64,000 nt of DNA from Bacteroidales bacterium (lineage in GTDB: Bacteria; Bacteroidota; Bacteroidia; Bacteroidales; JAGOPY01). Location of the stretch: assembly GCA_017991835.1 (NCBI GenBank), contig JAGOPY010000006.1:67637-131636 (forward strand), written 5' to 3'. The notes under the pieces were generated by a model, which was not told where the DNA came from, did not search any database, and was given only the letters and a program-made list of their open reading frames with translations. This document shows positions 1-7,587 of this stretch, piece after piece. A program made the translations under genes and the position numbers. Every line of letters begins with the position of its first letter. Positions within the stretch are counted from its first letter, which is position 1.

Positions 1-2399
1 ATATTTTCAGTATTCATCACATTCAATACCGATAGTCCGACCTCGCCCTTTAACCGCCTGTCAAGGAATTTATAGATAAACGATGCATCCAGCCGGCTGT
101 AAGTCAGGTCATCAGCCTGTTCGGCGAGGATAGCGGGAGCTGAGGGAAAACCCGATCCGAAAACATAATCGGCAGAAATGTAAAATGGATCCAGGTTTAC
201 CAGGATCGCGGCTTTCACTTCATGCCGCTGGTCCTGCGGCGCACGGCGGTATTCATCCTTTTTGAAATATTCGAACAACTCCTCCGTTTTGCCAATCGTG
301 TATGAAATCCATGCTGAATGGCCTTTGTAATCCTTCTTGATCATCAGGTCCACTCCGTACGACCGGCCAATTCCCTCATAGATCCCTTCAATGTTCAGCG
401 CCGTATTCCGGATATAGCGCGTCAGTCCTGATACATTGCGGTAATATCCTTCAATGCTGACAGTCAAATCATTATGGTTGTAGGAAGTCCCGAGAACATA
501 ATGATAAGCCTTAAGGACCGGTATGCTCTCGTTGTCGCAAACCGTCCAGATGTACCGGTAATTGCCCATATCATCCAAAACGGAACTCTTTGTTACCCAC
601 TGGTCATAAAGTCCCCAGGCACCGTTAATTTTAAAGGATTCACCCAGCCTGACCGATGCCGATAACCTGGGTTCAAAGTAAAATTTCTTCAGATTATACG
701 CACGGGTTAAACGGAAACCGGCTTTTATATCAATAATATTCAATAGCTTGATATTGTCCTGAAAGTAAAGGGTCATCCTTTTTGCCTCTTCGTCGAACCG
801 AACTCGCGGTATGTCAAAAGTGTCTTCCGCCAGTTCGATCCGGTTGGCCATATAAATCATTCCTCCTTCCAGGATATGTGACTCATGAACCGGAAACCGG
901 TTATCCACCCGCAACGAATTCTCCCGGATCGAATTAAACGCATACAAGTCAAACCTCTGCTCCGTTTTTTGCTGGATCACCTTTTCGATCTCCAGGTTAT
1001 CCGTAAATGTCGAATTTAAAACGGTATAATTCAGGCTGAAATGGGTCGAATATCCATTTTTCCAGGATTTTCCGTAAAATACCGATCCCCCCGATTGTCT
1101 GTTTTTTTCGGAGGTGTTTTTTTTGATGATGATTTGGTTGACAGGTTCATTGATGGAATACGAAAAACGGTCATTCCCGCTATAAAGACTGATATAAAAA
1201 AGATCCGTGTTTCTGATGCGGGCTGAATATTTCAGGTTCATATCCCCGAAACGGTAATCTGGAATAATGTTGACATCCACATTTTCCACCGCATTATTTC
1301 CCCTCCCTCTAGAAAAAAGGTCATTGACGTCCCCCGGGTTATACAACTCATAATAAGTATGACGAAGGGCGAATATCAGTGACCCTGTTTTAAACAAGGG
1401 TATTTCAACCATGCCGTTCATAGTCATGTTGTTGATGTCGACGGTGAATGAGGTCTTTTCGGTATTTCCGTTTTTACCGGTAATATTGACAATGCCCCCG
1501 ACGCGTTCCCCGTATCGGGCATCAAAACCTCCTTTGTAAACCTCAATGTCTTTGGCCATCAGGGGATTGAAGGTGCTGATATTGTCGTTGAAGTTCTTTA
1601 ACCCGTAAAGTGTGAATCCGTCGAAGATCACTTTGCTCTGTCCTTCATAACATCCCCAGACAATCAGTTCGTTGGTTTGTTCTCCTGAGGCGAGGATGCC
1701 GGGCTGAAGCCGGAGCAGGTTAAAAACGGAATTGTCGCCGAATCCGGGCAGGAAATTGGCAACCTGGTGATTAAGCTTCATGACCCCTGGCTCCCTTCCG
1801 ATCAGTGATGCCCTTTCAACAACCGAATTGGTGATAATGACCTCATTTAAACCGATAAAGTTGGGTGATAAACTGAACTGCACATTCCGGTTCCCCATAA
1901 CCAGCGTGTCGAGAATAAAGTAACCGAGATGGGTCGCTTTGATCTGAAAAACACTGTCGGTTGAGGAAATATAACTGAAGCTGCCTTTGATATCAGTCGC
2001 TATGCCGGTGTTGTTGATGATGACGTGCGAGTAGGGCAGGGGCTCCCGTGTCCCTTTCTCGATGACCTGCCCTGTGATACTGTAGGTCCTTTTTTTCGGA
2101 GATTTTTTTTGGGGGATGATGATGAATACATCACCCTGTTTTTCAAGTTCAAAAGGCAGGTTCTCAATTACCTTCCGTATCGCTTCTTCCGGAGAAGAGA
2201 ATTCACCGGTGATATTAACCTTGTATTGAGATAAACTCTTTTCATTGAACGATATCTGAAGACCATACCGGCCTGAAAAATCATATAATACTTCGCTGGC
2301 GGGCTTCCCCTGTACCTCCAGGCTGAGCTTCTGGCCTGAGGCCAATACCGGTATGACCAGGCAGATGAGGAAGGCAAATGCTTTGGCGGGACTTGTCAT
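1..2399 (-). CDS. TonB-dependent outer-membrane receptor with N-terminal STN domain (3' end cut by window)
   Basis: Reading from the ATG at 2399 the frame stays open to the window edge, so about 799 residues are present and the C-terminal barrel end is missing. A signal peptide (residues about 1-23, ending near VLASGQ) is followed by an STN/secretin-like domain (about 24-95), a carboxypeptidase-regulatory-like domain with TYSITGQVIEKGTREPLPYS (about 104-190), a plug domain (about 190-330, with KVIFDGFTLYG and DIEVYKGGFDARYGE) and beta-barrel strands. An STN domain is the hallmark of transducing receptors of the FecA type, and the FecR and ECF sigma genes lie directly upstream in the same direction, three bases apart, so substrate-induced signalling through FecR to the sigma factor is likely. 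The substrate cannot be read from the sequence; iron complexes or glycans are both possible. Confidence 0.9.
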   Translation of the reverse strand, partial: MTSPAKAFAFLICLVIPVLASGQKLSLEVQGKPASEVLYDFSGRYGLQISFNEKSLSQYKVNITGEFSSPEEAIRKVIENLPFELEKQGDVFIIIPQKKSPKKRTYSITGQVIEKGTREPLPYSHVIINNTGIATDIKGSFSYISSTDSVFQIKATHLGYFILDTLVMGNRNVQFSLSPNFIGLNEVIITNSVVERASLIGREPGVMKLNHQVANFLPGFGDNSVFNLLRLQPGILASGEQTNELIVWGCYEGQSKVIFDGFTLYGLKNFNDNISTFNPLMAKDIEVYKGGFDARYGERVGGIVNITGKNGNTEKTSFTVDINNMTMNGMVEIPLFKTGSLIFALRHTYYELYNPGDVNDLFSRGRGNNAVENVDVNIIPDYRFGDMNLKYSARIRNTDLFYISLYSGNDRFSYSINEPVNQIIIKKNTSEKNRQSGGSVFYGKSWKNGYSTHFSLNYTVLNSTFTDNLEIEKVIQQKTEQRFDLYAFNSIRENSLRVDNRFPVHESHILEGGMIYMANRIELAEDTFDIPRVRFDEEAKRMTLYFQDNIKLLNIIDIKAGFRLTRAYNLKKFYFEPRLSASVRLGESFKINGAWGLYDQWVTKSSVLDDMGNYRYIWTVCDNESIPVLKAYHYVLGTSYNHNDLTVSIEGYYRNVSGLTRYIRNTALNIEGIYEGIGRSYGVDLMIKKDYKGHSAWISYTIGKTEELFEYFKKDEYRRAPQDQRHEVKAAILVNLDPFYISADYVFGSGFPSAPAILAEQADDLTYSRLDASFIYKFLDRRLKGEVGLSVLNVMNTEN

Positions 2400-2402
2400 C
2401 CG

Positions 2403-3269
2403 TCAATTCTGAGAAATTATATACTCGTTTTCAGCAATCCTCGCAAAAGTAAATCCAAATGGTTTACAAACCACCCCGAGCGTCTCCTCCAGCGGCCTGT
2501 TTTTGGAAAAATGTCCTGTGTAAATGATCCCCTCCGGTATATCGGCTTGTATCGATACTCCGTATTGTCTCCCAATTTCTTCCATTACCCGGGTAAACGG
2601 TACGGCTTTAAAATCGAACATATTATCCAGCCAACCGACCGGATTGGCCTCATTGGATTGGCGCGAAACCAGGATCTTTCCATCATTTTCAATAACCGCC
2701 GATTGGCTGGGACTGAGAACGACAAAGGATTCAGTGGTCGAAACGACTTTCACTTTTCCGGTCAGGCAATTGACCTTGTATTCATCGGCCCTCGCATATA
2801 TATTAAAGGTAGTGCCCAGAACCGTCGTAGTCCCTTGGGCCGAGACAACAGAGAAAGTGCGCCCGGGTTCAACTTCGAAGAATCCTTCGCCGGAAAGCTC
2901 TATAATCCTGGAAAATATCCACCGGTAAGGCTTGTAACTGATCTTACTGTCAGCATTTAATTCAACGCGTGATCCGTCGGGGAGAATATGCGAAAGATGC
3001 TGCCCCGGAGCGCTGACAATAGTTCGCGAGGTATAGAAAAGCACGGAAGCAACTCCTGCCAGCAGGATAAGAGATGCGGCGGCGGCGATGATCCAACGGG
3101 GCCTGAACCGGAGGAGCTTCGGGGATGACGGCTCGTCAATCCTCTTCTCCAGGTACTCCCATACCTCTTCCCGGGTCCTGGATACCGGAACCTCCAGGCG
3201 CTTGAAGATATCCCCGCGATCAGGCTTTTCGCTGTTTATCGGGTCAATATGATCGTAAAATTGCTTCAT
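2403..3269 (-). CDS. FecR-family anti-sigma factor
   Basis: A 288-residue inner-membrane regulator. The N-terminal cytoplasmic part (residues 1-56) would bind the sigma factor, a single hydrophobic segment lies near residues 58-78 (around AAAASLILLAGV), and the periplasmic part carries the FecR domain (about 85-180, with GSRVELNADSKISYKPY and GTTFNIYARADEYKV) followed by a DUF4974-type C-terminal domain (about 215-288, with DFKAVPFTRVMEEIGRQYGV). This is the usual Bacteroidota architecture. The gene lies 3 bases downstream of the ECF sigma gene and 3 bases upstream of the TonB receptor, giving a complete cell-surface signalling cassette. The family either inhibits or activates its sigma factor depending on the receptor state. 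Confidence 0.92.
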   Translation of the reverse strand: MKQFYDHIDPINSEKPDRGDIFKRLEVPVSRTREEVWEYLEKRIDEPSSPKLLRFRPRWIIAAAASLILLAGVASVLFYTSRTIVSAPGQHLSHILPDGSRVELNADSKISYKPYRWIFSRIIELSGEGFFEVEPGRTFSVVSAQGTTTVLGTTFNIYARADEYKVNCLTGKVKVVSTTESFVVLSPSQSAVIENDGKILVSRQSNEANPVGWLDNMFDFKAVPFTRVMEEIGRQYGVSIQADIPEGIIYTGHFSKNRPLEETLGVVCKPFGFTFARIAENEYIISQN

Positions 3270-3272
3270 TCA

Positions 3273-3752
3273 TTATTCTATTGATTTTTTCAGAAAAGCG
3301 AGGGCCAGGTTCATCCTTTTTTCGACAGCTTTCACACTTAAACCAAGCCGTTCCGCAATTTCATGGTATTTCATCCGGTCCATCCGGCTCATCAGGAAAA
3401 CGGCCCGTTGCTTTTCCGGAAGGAGAGCAAGGGCCTTCTCATATCTTGATTTCATCTCTTCAAAGATCACCTGTTCTTCCGGCGAACCGCCCGTTTGATC
3501 AGGTTTCACACTCAGCCTGAACTTCTCCATTACTTTTTCTCTCCTGTAAAGACTGATAAACCGGTCACCGGCAATTTTGTACAACAGGGATGTAATGTGT
3601 GTCAGGTCTGCCGGCTGTTTCTCCCAAATGGTAAGGAACGCTTCCTGGGCAATATCGGTCGCAGTCTCAGAGTCACCCGACCGGTAGTAGATGTAGTTCC
3701 TCACCGGGTCAAAGTGATTGTCAAAGAGCTCTTTAAACTGCGACCGTGTCAA
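3273..3752 (-). CDS. ECF-type RNA polymerase sigma factor (FecI-like)
   Basis: A short sigma factor with region 2 (FDPVRNYIYYRSGDSETATD, then AQEAFLTIWEKQ) and region 4 (LPEKQRAVFLMSRMDRMKYH with the helix-turn-helix IAERLGLSVKAVEKRMNLAL). It should direct transcription of the receptor operon when released by the neighbouring FecR. The start is uncertain: no in-frame ATG lies after the stop of the upstream lipoprotein gene, and the first candidate is TTG at 3752, giving 159 residues, the normal size for the class. In-frame ATG codons farther upstream (to 3863) would add a non-conserved basic tail and overlap the lipoprotein gene by up to 88 bases, so I prefer TTG. Confidence 0.85.
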   Translation of the reverse strand: MTRSQFKELFDNHFDPVRNYIYYRSGDSETATDIAQEAFLTIWEKQPADLTHITSLLYKIAGDRFISLYRREKVMEKFRLSVKPDQTGGSPEEQVIFEEMKSRYEKALALLPEKQRAVFLMSRMDRMKYHEIAERLGLSVKAVEKRMNLALAFLKKSIE

Positions 3753-3775
3753 AGTTGCGCGCTTCTGTATGTGTT

Positions 3776-4612
3776 TTAATCCAGGTAAATTGTGTAGGTC
3801 TGGCCGTTGACGGTCACTGTAGCAACATTGTCGCATTCGCCTGTGCCGTAATCCAATACCCAAACCGGTCTGTCCTGCGGACGGATCTCAATGGTGCCCG
3901 ACACGATGAACCGGCAGGCCAGCTCGATGCGAAGCGGACTGGTGATCTCCTGCTCCCAGGTTAGGCCGCTGGGTCTTGTGCCGCTGGCGGTACCCGTCAG
4001 CAGGTAAATATCATCCCATGGATTTCCCGTATCCGACCCTTGAATCCATTCCCGCTCTCTCGAAGAATTATAGGTAAAAGTCCCCTCATCATCCGGGCGC
4101 TGGACAATCCCGCTGATCTCAATGGTAAAATATAAATTGCCATTGTCGTTTTCTCCCATATTGGTCACCACTTTGGTGCCGACAATGCTTTTATCATTAA
4201 CAAAGTAATCCTGAAGGGTATGGGTGATGATCGTACCGGGATGGCGGTACCTTCCGTTGAAAGTGATGATGATCTGGCCCCTGCGGTATTTGCCGTCGAG
4301 GCATAAACAGTTTTCATCGCCGAAATCGATTGTCAGTTTGTAAGGAAAAACATTGGTGTCGAGCGTAACGGTAGCACAATCGCTAAGGAAAATGCGATTT
4401 CCCGGATAACTTTTGAGGTAGTGGCCCGAACCCATATCATAGGCTTCGTTGGCTATATCCCCAACATTCTCAAAAGCTTTTTCCGCATAGGCATTATCTT
4501 TTGATACGGCTTTTTCATCCAGCTCAATGTCCTTCTCTTTCTGGCATCCGCTGAATACTGCTGCGGCAAGGGCTATCGCAGCAATCCCTGAAAATAATTT
4601 TGATCTTTTCAT
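3776..4612 (-). CDS. Predicted secreted lipoprotein, hypothetical
   Basis: The 278-residue product starts with a lipoprotein signal peptide: KR at residues 2-3, a hydrophobic stretch, and the lipobox AVFSGC with the lipidated Cys near residue 22. The mature part is rich in beta-strand and turn-like sequence (for example GKYRRGQIIITFNGRYRHPG and GENDNGNLYFTIEISG) and ends in VTVNGQTYTIYLD. I recognise no catalytic motif. It is the first gene of the run leading into the ECF sigma, FecR and receptor genes, 23 bases upstream of the proposed sigma start, so it may be co-transcribed with them. It could be a surface-exposed protein of the same uptake system, but this is inference from position only. 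Confidence 0.75.
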   Translation of the reverse strand: MKRSKLFSGIAAIALAAAVFSGCQKEKDIELDEKAVSKDNAYAEKAFENVGDIANEAYDMGSGHYLKSYPGNRIFLSDCATVTLDTNVFPYKLTIDFGDENCLCLDGKYRRGQIIITFNGRYRHPGTIITHTLQDYFVNDKSIVGTKVVTNMGENDNGNLYFTIEISGIVQRPDDEGTFTYNSSREREWIQGSDTGNPWDDIYLLTGTASGTRPSGLTWEQEITSPLRIELACRFIVSGTIEIRPQDRPVWVLDYGTGECDNVATVTVNGQTYTIYLD

Positions 4613-4742
4613 TTTGTTTCGTTTTAGTTTACCCCTATACCGCTCATCCCCTGATAATCCCTACCCGAAATTGTTAAAATTATATTCCAAATGTGCTAAT
4701 TATATCGTAACTAATTCATAAACAATAATTAAGAATTAAAAA

Positions 4743-5285
4743 TTAGTCTTTATAAATTTCAATAAGTCCTTCCGGCGCTTTAATGCTGATCTGCTTTTTC
4801 CTCCGGTCGACTTTCAGAATAATTTCATCGGAGATGGGGATCAGGATCTCTTTCTGCCCTGATTTTATGGAAAGTAAAGGATTGTTGGGCAATTCAATCA
4901 CCCTTTCAACGGTTCCGAGTGGGCCATGCGTTTCATCAATCACCGTAAAACCAATGATTTCATGGTAATAAAACTTATTGCCCCTGAGTTTGGGCAAAAG
5001 TTCAACAGGCAGGTAAATATAATTCCCGACCATTTTTTCCGCCCCTTCCATATCATGCAGGTCGGTCAGTTTTAGATTGGCTTTGTTGTTTTCGAAATGG
5101 ATTTGTTCGATGGCCCAGGGGATCAGCTGCCCCTTGATATCGATAAAGATGACATCGAGTTCCCGGTATTCTTCAGGCCGGTCAACATCCAGGATCACTT
5201 TCAATCCTCCTTTGTAACCGTGTGTGCGGATGATCTTCCCTACCAGGAAGAATCCTTTATGCTCTTTGGGTGGTATCGGACTCAT
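4743..5285 (-). CDS. rimM: Ribosome maturation factor RimM
   Basis: RimM binds ribosomal protein S19 and assists maturation of the 30S head. The 180-residue product has the N-terminal RimM barrel (about 10-95, with LVGKIIRTHGYKGGLKV at its start) and the C-terminal PRC-barrel-like domain (about 100-178, with NKFYYHEIIGFTVID and EILIPISDEIILKVD). Length and order match the family. It follows rpsP in the same direction, the common rpsP-rimM pairing, but a strong hairpin with T-run separates the two, so expression may be reduced relative to rpsP. Confidence 0.95.
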   Translation of the reverse strand: MSPIPPKEHKGFFLVGKIIRTHGYKGGLKVILDVDRPEEYRELDVIFIDIKGQLIPWAIEQIHFENNKANLKLTDLHDMEGAEKMVGNYIYLPVELLPKLRGNKFYYHEIIGFTVIDETHGPLGTVERVIELPNNPLLSIKSGQKEILIPISDEIILKVDRRKKQISIKAPEGLIEIYKD

Positions 5286-5301
5286 AATGTAATATTACAA
5301 A

Positions 5302-5336
5302 AATAACCGGCAGGATTTGCTGCCGGTTATTTTTTT
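5302..5336 (-). terminator. Rho-independent terminator between rpsP and rimM
   Basis: A 12-bp perfect stem (AATAACCGGCAG at 5302-5313 with CTGCCGGTTATT at 5320-5331) encloses a 6-base loop. On the minus strand the stem is followed by TTTTTG, and on the plus strand by a run of T, so it can act in both directions. It lies downstream of rpsP and 17 bases upstream of the rimM start. Confidence 0.8.
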
Positions 5337-5398
5337 ATTAGTCAGCCTTTTAATAATTCTGGGTAAAGTAAAGAGCGACTAATTGTTGTACGAATATT

Positions 5399-6100
5399 TT
5401 ATGCTTTGGTTTCAGGACCTTCCTCAGCAGGCGGTACTTCAGCACCAGGGGCTTCTGCAACGGTTTCTTCGACAGCGGCTTCAGCAACAGTTTCTTCGAC
5501 AGCGGCTTCAGCAACGGTTTCTTCAACAGCAGCTTCAGCAACGGTTTCTTCAACAGCGGCTTCAGCAACGGTTTCTTCAACAGCAGTTTCTTCAGCAACC
5601 GGTTCCTCCGTTTCTTCAACGGCCAGCTTAGCCTTCAACTCTTTAGCCCTCTTGGCCTGGAGTTCTTTAGCCCTCTCTTCATTCACCTTCATTTCGGCCT
5701 CCAGCCTCTTCTTTTTGCTCTCCTTGCCTTTCAGTTCGGCATCTTTAAGCTTGGAAACGAACTTCTCCTGCTTTTCTTTCTGCCAGGCTTCGAATTTAGC
5801 CTCAGCCAGTTCAAGCGTCATAGCACCTTTTTTAACTCCTTTCAGAAGATGGAATTTGTAAGAAACTCCTTTAAACTTCAGAATGGATTTTACCGTATCG
5901 GTCGGTTCTGCCCCGGCCTGAAGCCAGTAAAGGGCACGGTCAAAATTGATGTCGATCTCGGCTGGTTTGCTCACAGGATTGTAAATGCCAATTCTTTCGA
6001 TGAATTTCCCGTCCCGTGGTGCACGACCATCCGCAATGACAACGTGGTAAAAAGGAAACCCCTTTTTGCCTTTTCTCTGTAATCTGATTTTCGTTGGCAT
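5399..6100 (-). CDS. rpsP: 30S ribosomal protein S16 with long repetitive C-terminal extension
   Basis: Residues 1-82 are a typical S16 (start [20 protein letters not shown], then [19 protein letters not shown] and [13 protein letters not shown]). S16 sits in the 30S body and helps 16S rRNA folding. Bacteroidota S16 proteins often carry an extension; here the total is 233 residues. It consists of a charged, probably helical Lys/Glu/Ala-rich region (about 90-165) and five near-perfect copies of a nine-residue unit based on VEETVAEAA, ending in an acidic tail. The extension is acidic, unlike the basic core. The promoter at 6147-6178 is well formed and a terminator follows at 5302-5336. Confidence 0.95.
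   Translation of the reverse strand: MPTKIRLQRKGKKGFPFYHVVIADGRAPRDGKFIERIGIYNPVSKPAEIDINFDRALYWLQAGAEPTDTVKSILKFKGVSYKFHLLKGVKKGAMTLELAEAKFEAWQKEKQEKFVSKLKDAELKGKESKKKRLEAEMKVNEERAKELQAKRAKELKAKLAVEETEEPVAEETAVEETVAEAAVEETVAEAAVEETVAEAAVEETVAEAAVEETVAEAPGAEVPPAEEGPETKA
5457..5591. repeat. Five tandem 27-bp repeats inside the rpsP extension
   Basis: Five consecutive 27-base units (first at 5457, last ending at 5591) differ at only a few positions, such as CGACAGC/CAACAGC. Each unit encodes nine residues of the VEETVAEAA type on the minus strand, so gain or loss of a unit keeps the frame. Confidence 0.9.
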
Positions 6101-6146
6101 AATGTGTTGTTAAATAATTAGGATGAAAGAATTTTAAATTGGGGTG

Positions 6147-6178
6147 CAAAGATAGGAAGATAATTTCAAATTCCAAAT
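6147..6178 (-). promoter_or_regulatory. Bacteroidota-type promoter of rpsP
   Basis: On the minus strand TTTG (6178-6175) is followed after 19 bases by TATCTTTGC (6155-6147). This matches the Bacteroidota primary sigma consensus TTTG-N19-21-TAnnTTTG closely. Transcription would start near 6140, about 40 bases before the rpsP ATG. Confidence 0.75.
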
Positions 6179-6230
6179 CCCGAATCTCAAATTTCGGAGT
6201 AAAGCAATAATAACTAAACGGTTTCTGGAT

Positions 6231-6701
6231 TTAAGAGAAACCGATGATTATTTTTTTGCCTTTGGTTTGATTCACGAGCTTTTCCAGTGCTCCTCCAGGT
6301 GCAATGCTTGGAATGAAAACCTCGTCGGCAAGATCCATCATCATTCGGTTCCTTACAAGTGCTGTTTCATGTGTCACTCTTGTTATTTCATCACCGAATG
6401 AAGAAATGATCAATAACCGTTCTTCCTCTATTGATTTTTTAATTTTCGGGGTGATTTCACGAAGCATTCCCCTGGCCAGGACAAGTATTACAGGTTGTTT
6501 TCCCTTAATAAGGAAATGAAAGACATCTTTCTCGATCGGGCTGTGAAAGCCCGACATGACGCATTTTCCTGCTTCACGCATAGCTATCGCCCAGTCGTAC
6601 GATTTCAGCACGATCCCGGCCGGAATGCTCCGGCTGCAGATAAAGGCCGTCTTGTATTCTTCAAGCAGTCTGATATTTCCTAGATGTTTTTCGATGTTCA
6701 T
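6231..6701 (-). CDS. DprA/LOG-like Rossmann-fold protein
   Basis: A 156-residue protein resembling the core Rossmann domain of DprA/Smf, the mediator that loads RecA on incoming single-stranded DNA. Visible signs are FICSRSIPAGIVLKSYDWAI (the SR..P start of the nucleotide-binding fold), the GFHSPIEKDVFHFLIKGKQP segment matching the G.SG.a.g.d..ah.. region, VILVLARGM, and late GGALEKLVNQTKGKK. It lacks the N-terminal SAM-like and C-terminal winged-helix domains of full-length DprA, so it is a stand-alone short form and its role in DNA uptake is unproven. The 40-bp element at 6713-6752 lies 11 bases upstream of the start. Confidence 0.7.
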   Translation of the reverse strand: MNIEKHLGNIRLLEEYKTAFICSRSIPAGIVLKSYDWAIAMREAGKCVMSGFHSPIEKDVFHFLIKGKQPVILVLARGMLREITPKIKKSIEEERLLIISSFGDEITRVTHETALVRNRMMMDLADEVFIPSIAPGGALEKLVNQTKGKKIIIGFS

Positions 6702-6712
6702 AACCGGACTTT

Positions 6713-6752
6713 ATTGCTTAATCCGGTTTTTGGGGTAAAAATACCCGGTGGT
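6713..6752 (-). promoter_or_regulatory. Conserved 40-bp upstream element, copy A
   Basis: This stretch matches the segments at 25861-25900 and 49440-49479. The shared parts on the plus strand are TGCTTAATCCGGTTTTT at one end and TACCCGG at the other, with a variable middle. In all three copies it lies immediately upstream of a minus-strand gene (here 11 bases before the start). Read on the minus strand it runs from CCGGGTA through A/T runs to CCGGATTAAGCA. It may hold a promoter or a 5' leader signal. Confidence 0.6.
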
Positions 6753-6803
6753 GGGAAAATAATTTTTATTTAATTCATTAAGAAAAGTGCAACATGATGT
6801 TTT

Positions 6804-7043
6804 TCAGCATTTTGCTAATTGTTCACCTTTCCCTTTTCCATATTCCTCATATACAAGCTTTTCAAAAAATTTCCTGAAGGTTTCTTTATCAATAGGAACG
6901 TCAATTTGCAAAGGATTGCTGAACCAGACTACGTTAGTACTATAAATACTTAAGTATTGAAAATAACTTTCATTGATAATAGGATGCTTGGCATCTATCA
7001 ATTCGAAAATGCTGTGCTGATTATTGTTCATAAGACTATCCAC
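6804..7043 (-). CDS. Small hypothetical protein
   Basis: A 79-residue open frame with a sensible composition (aromatic and charged residues, for example SIFELIDAKHPIINESYFQY and DKETFRKFFEKLVYEEYG). No signal peptide or membrane segment is visible and I recognise no family. It lies between the island's Ntn-hydrolase pair and the core DprA-like gene, in the same direction as the island. It could be the last gene of the island or a remnant. Confidence 0.45.
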   Translation of the reverse strand: MDSLMNNNQHSIFELIDAKHPIINESYFQYLSIYSTNVVWFSNPLQIDVPIDKETFRKFFEKLVYEEYGKGKGEQLAKC

Positions 7044-7364
7044 TACGGTCCTAATTTATAGAGTATATATAGTTTTGAATAAACATTTATTCAGCGGTCT
7101 CAACCAGAGACCGAATGGAAGATAACTTGTATTTTGAATGCTCAAAAAGACTATTCCGGCCATCGGATAACATAAGTCCGATGGCTATTTTTTCATCTGT
7201 TTCGGGCCGTATGACGGCGTATAATATGCTATAGAATGTTTTCATATAATTGATTATGCCTTAAGTAGATATTACAAAGGTCTAGAACCTTAGAGGCAAA
7301 AATCAAGTTGAAAAAAGAGTTGTACGGAAAATATACTCAACTTTATGCGATAAATGACCAGAAG
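7044..7364. other. Intergenic stretch with two hairpins
   Basis: No protein gene is convincing in these 321 bases. It contains a hairpin CGGTCTC-aacca-GAGACCG near 7096-7114 and a strong terminator-like hairpin at 7159-7194 that reads on the plus strand, although every neighbouring gene is on the minus strand. An A/T-rich TATATATAGTTTTG lies upstream at about 7065-7078. Confidence 0.5.
7159..7194 (+). terminator. Plus-strand Rho-independent terminator inside the island
   Basis: A perfect 9-bp stem (GCCATCGGA at 7159-7167 with TCCGATGGC at 7177-7185) is followed by TATTTTTTC on the plus strand. Read on the minus strand it is not followed by a T-run. It therefore suits a plus-strand transcript, although no plus-strand gene is evident nearby. 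Confidence 0.65.
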
Positions 7365-7583
7365 TCACTTTTTCAAGCTGGCAAGATATCTTTCTTTTGA
7401 TGCTTCAAATTGTTTTCTGATGTTCTCCATAAGGCGCTTTGTGACTACTTCAGATATTTCATCAGCCGTCATATCCTCATGGATTTCATCATTATTAACC
7501 TGATCGTTTTTTAATACCGAAAAGATATCCCGCTCTTTGCATAAGCAGTTCTTTTTATCCGGATTAATTGCAAAAATGTTCAT
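7365..7583 (-). CDS. Small companion of the Ntn hydrolase, hypothetical
   Basis: A 72-residue hydrophilic protein beginning 4 bases after the stop of the Ntn-hydrolase gene, so translation of the two is probably coupled. The N-terminal part holds two Cys (NCLCKERD) and the C-terminal half is a likely amphipathic helix (EISEVVTKRLMENIRKQFEA, then SKERYLASLKK). No family is recognised. The tight spacing suggests an obligate partner, for example a substrate, adaptor or inhibitor of the hydrolase; this is inference. Confidence 0.65.
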   Translation of the reverse strand: MNIFAINPDKKNCLCKERDIFSVLKNDQVNNDEIHEDMTADEISEVVTKRLMENIRKQFEASKERYLASLKK

Positions 7584-7587
7584 AGTA

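Noticed and set aside
5350-5631. Leu/Lys- and Gln/Leu-rich open frames over the rpsP tail
   Set aside because: They are other-frame readings of the 27-bp repeats; the S16 frame explains the region.
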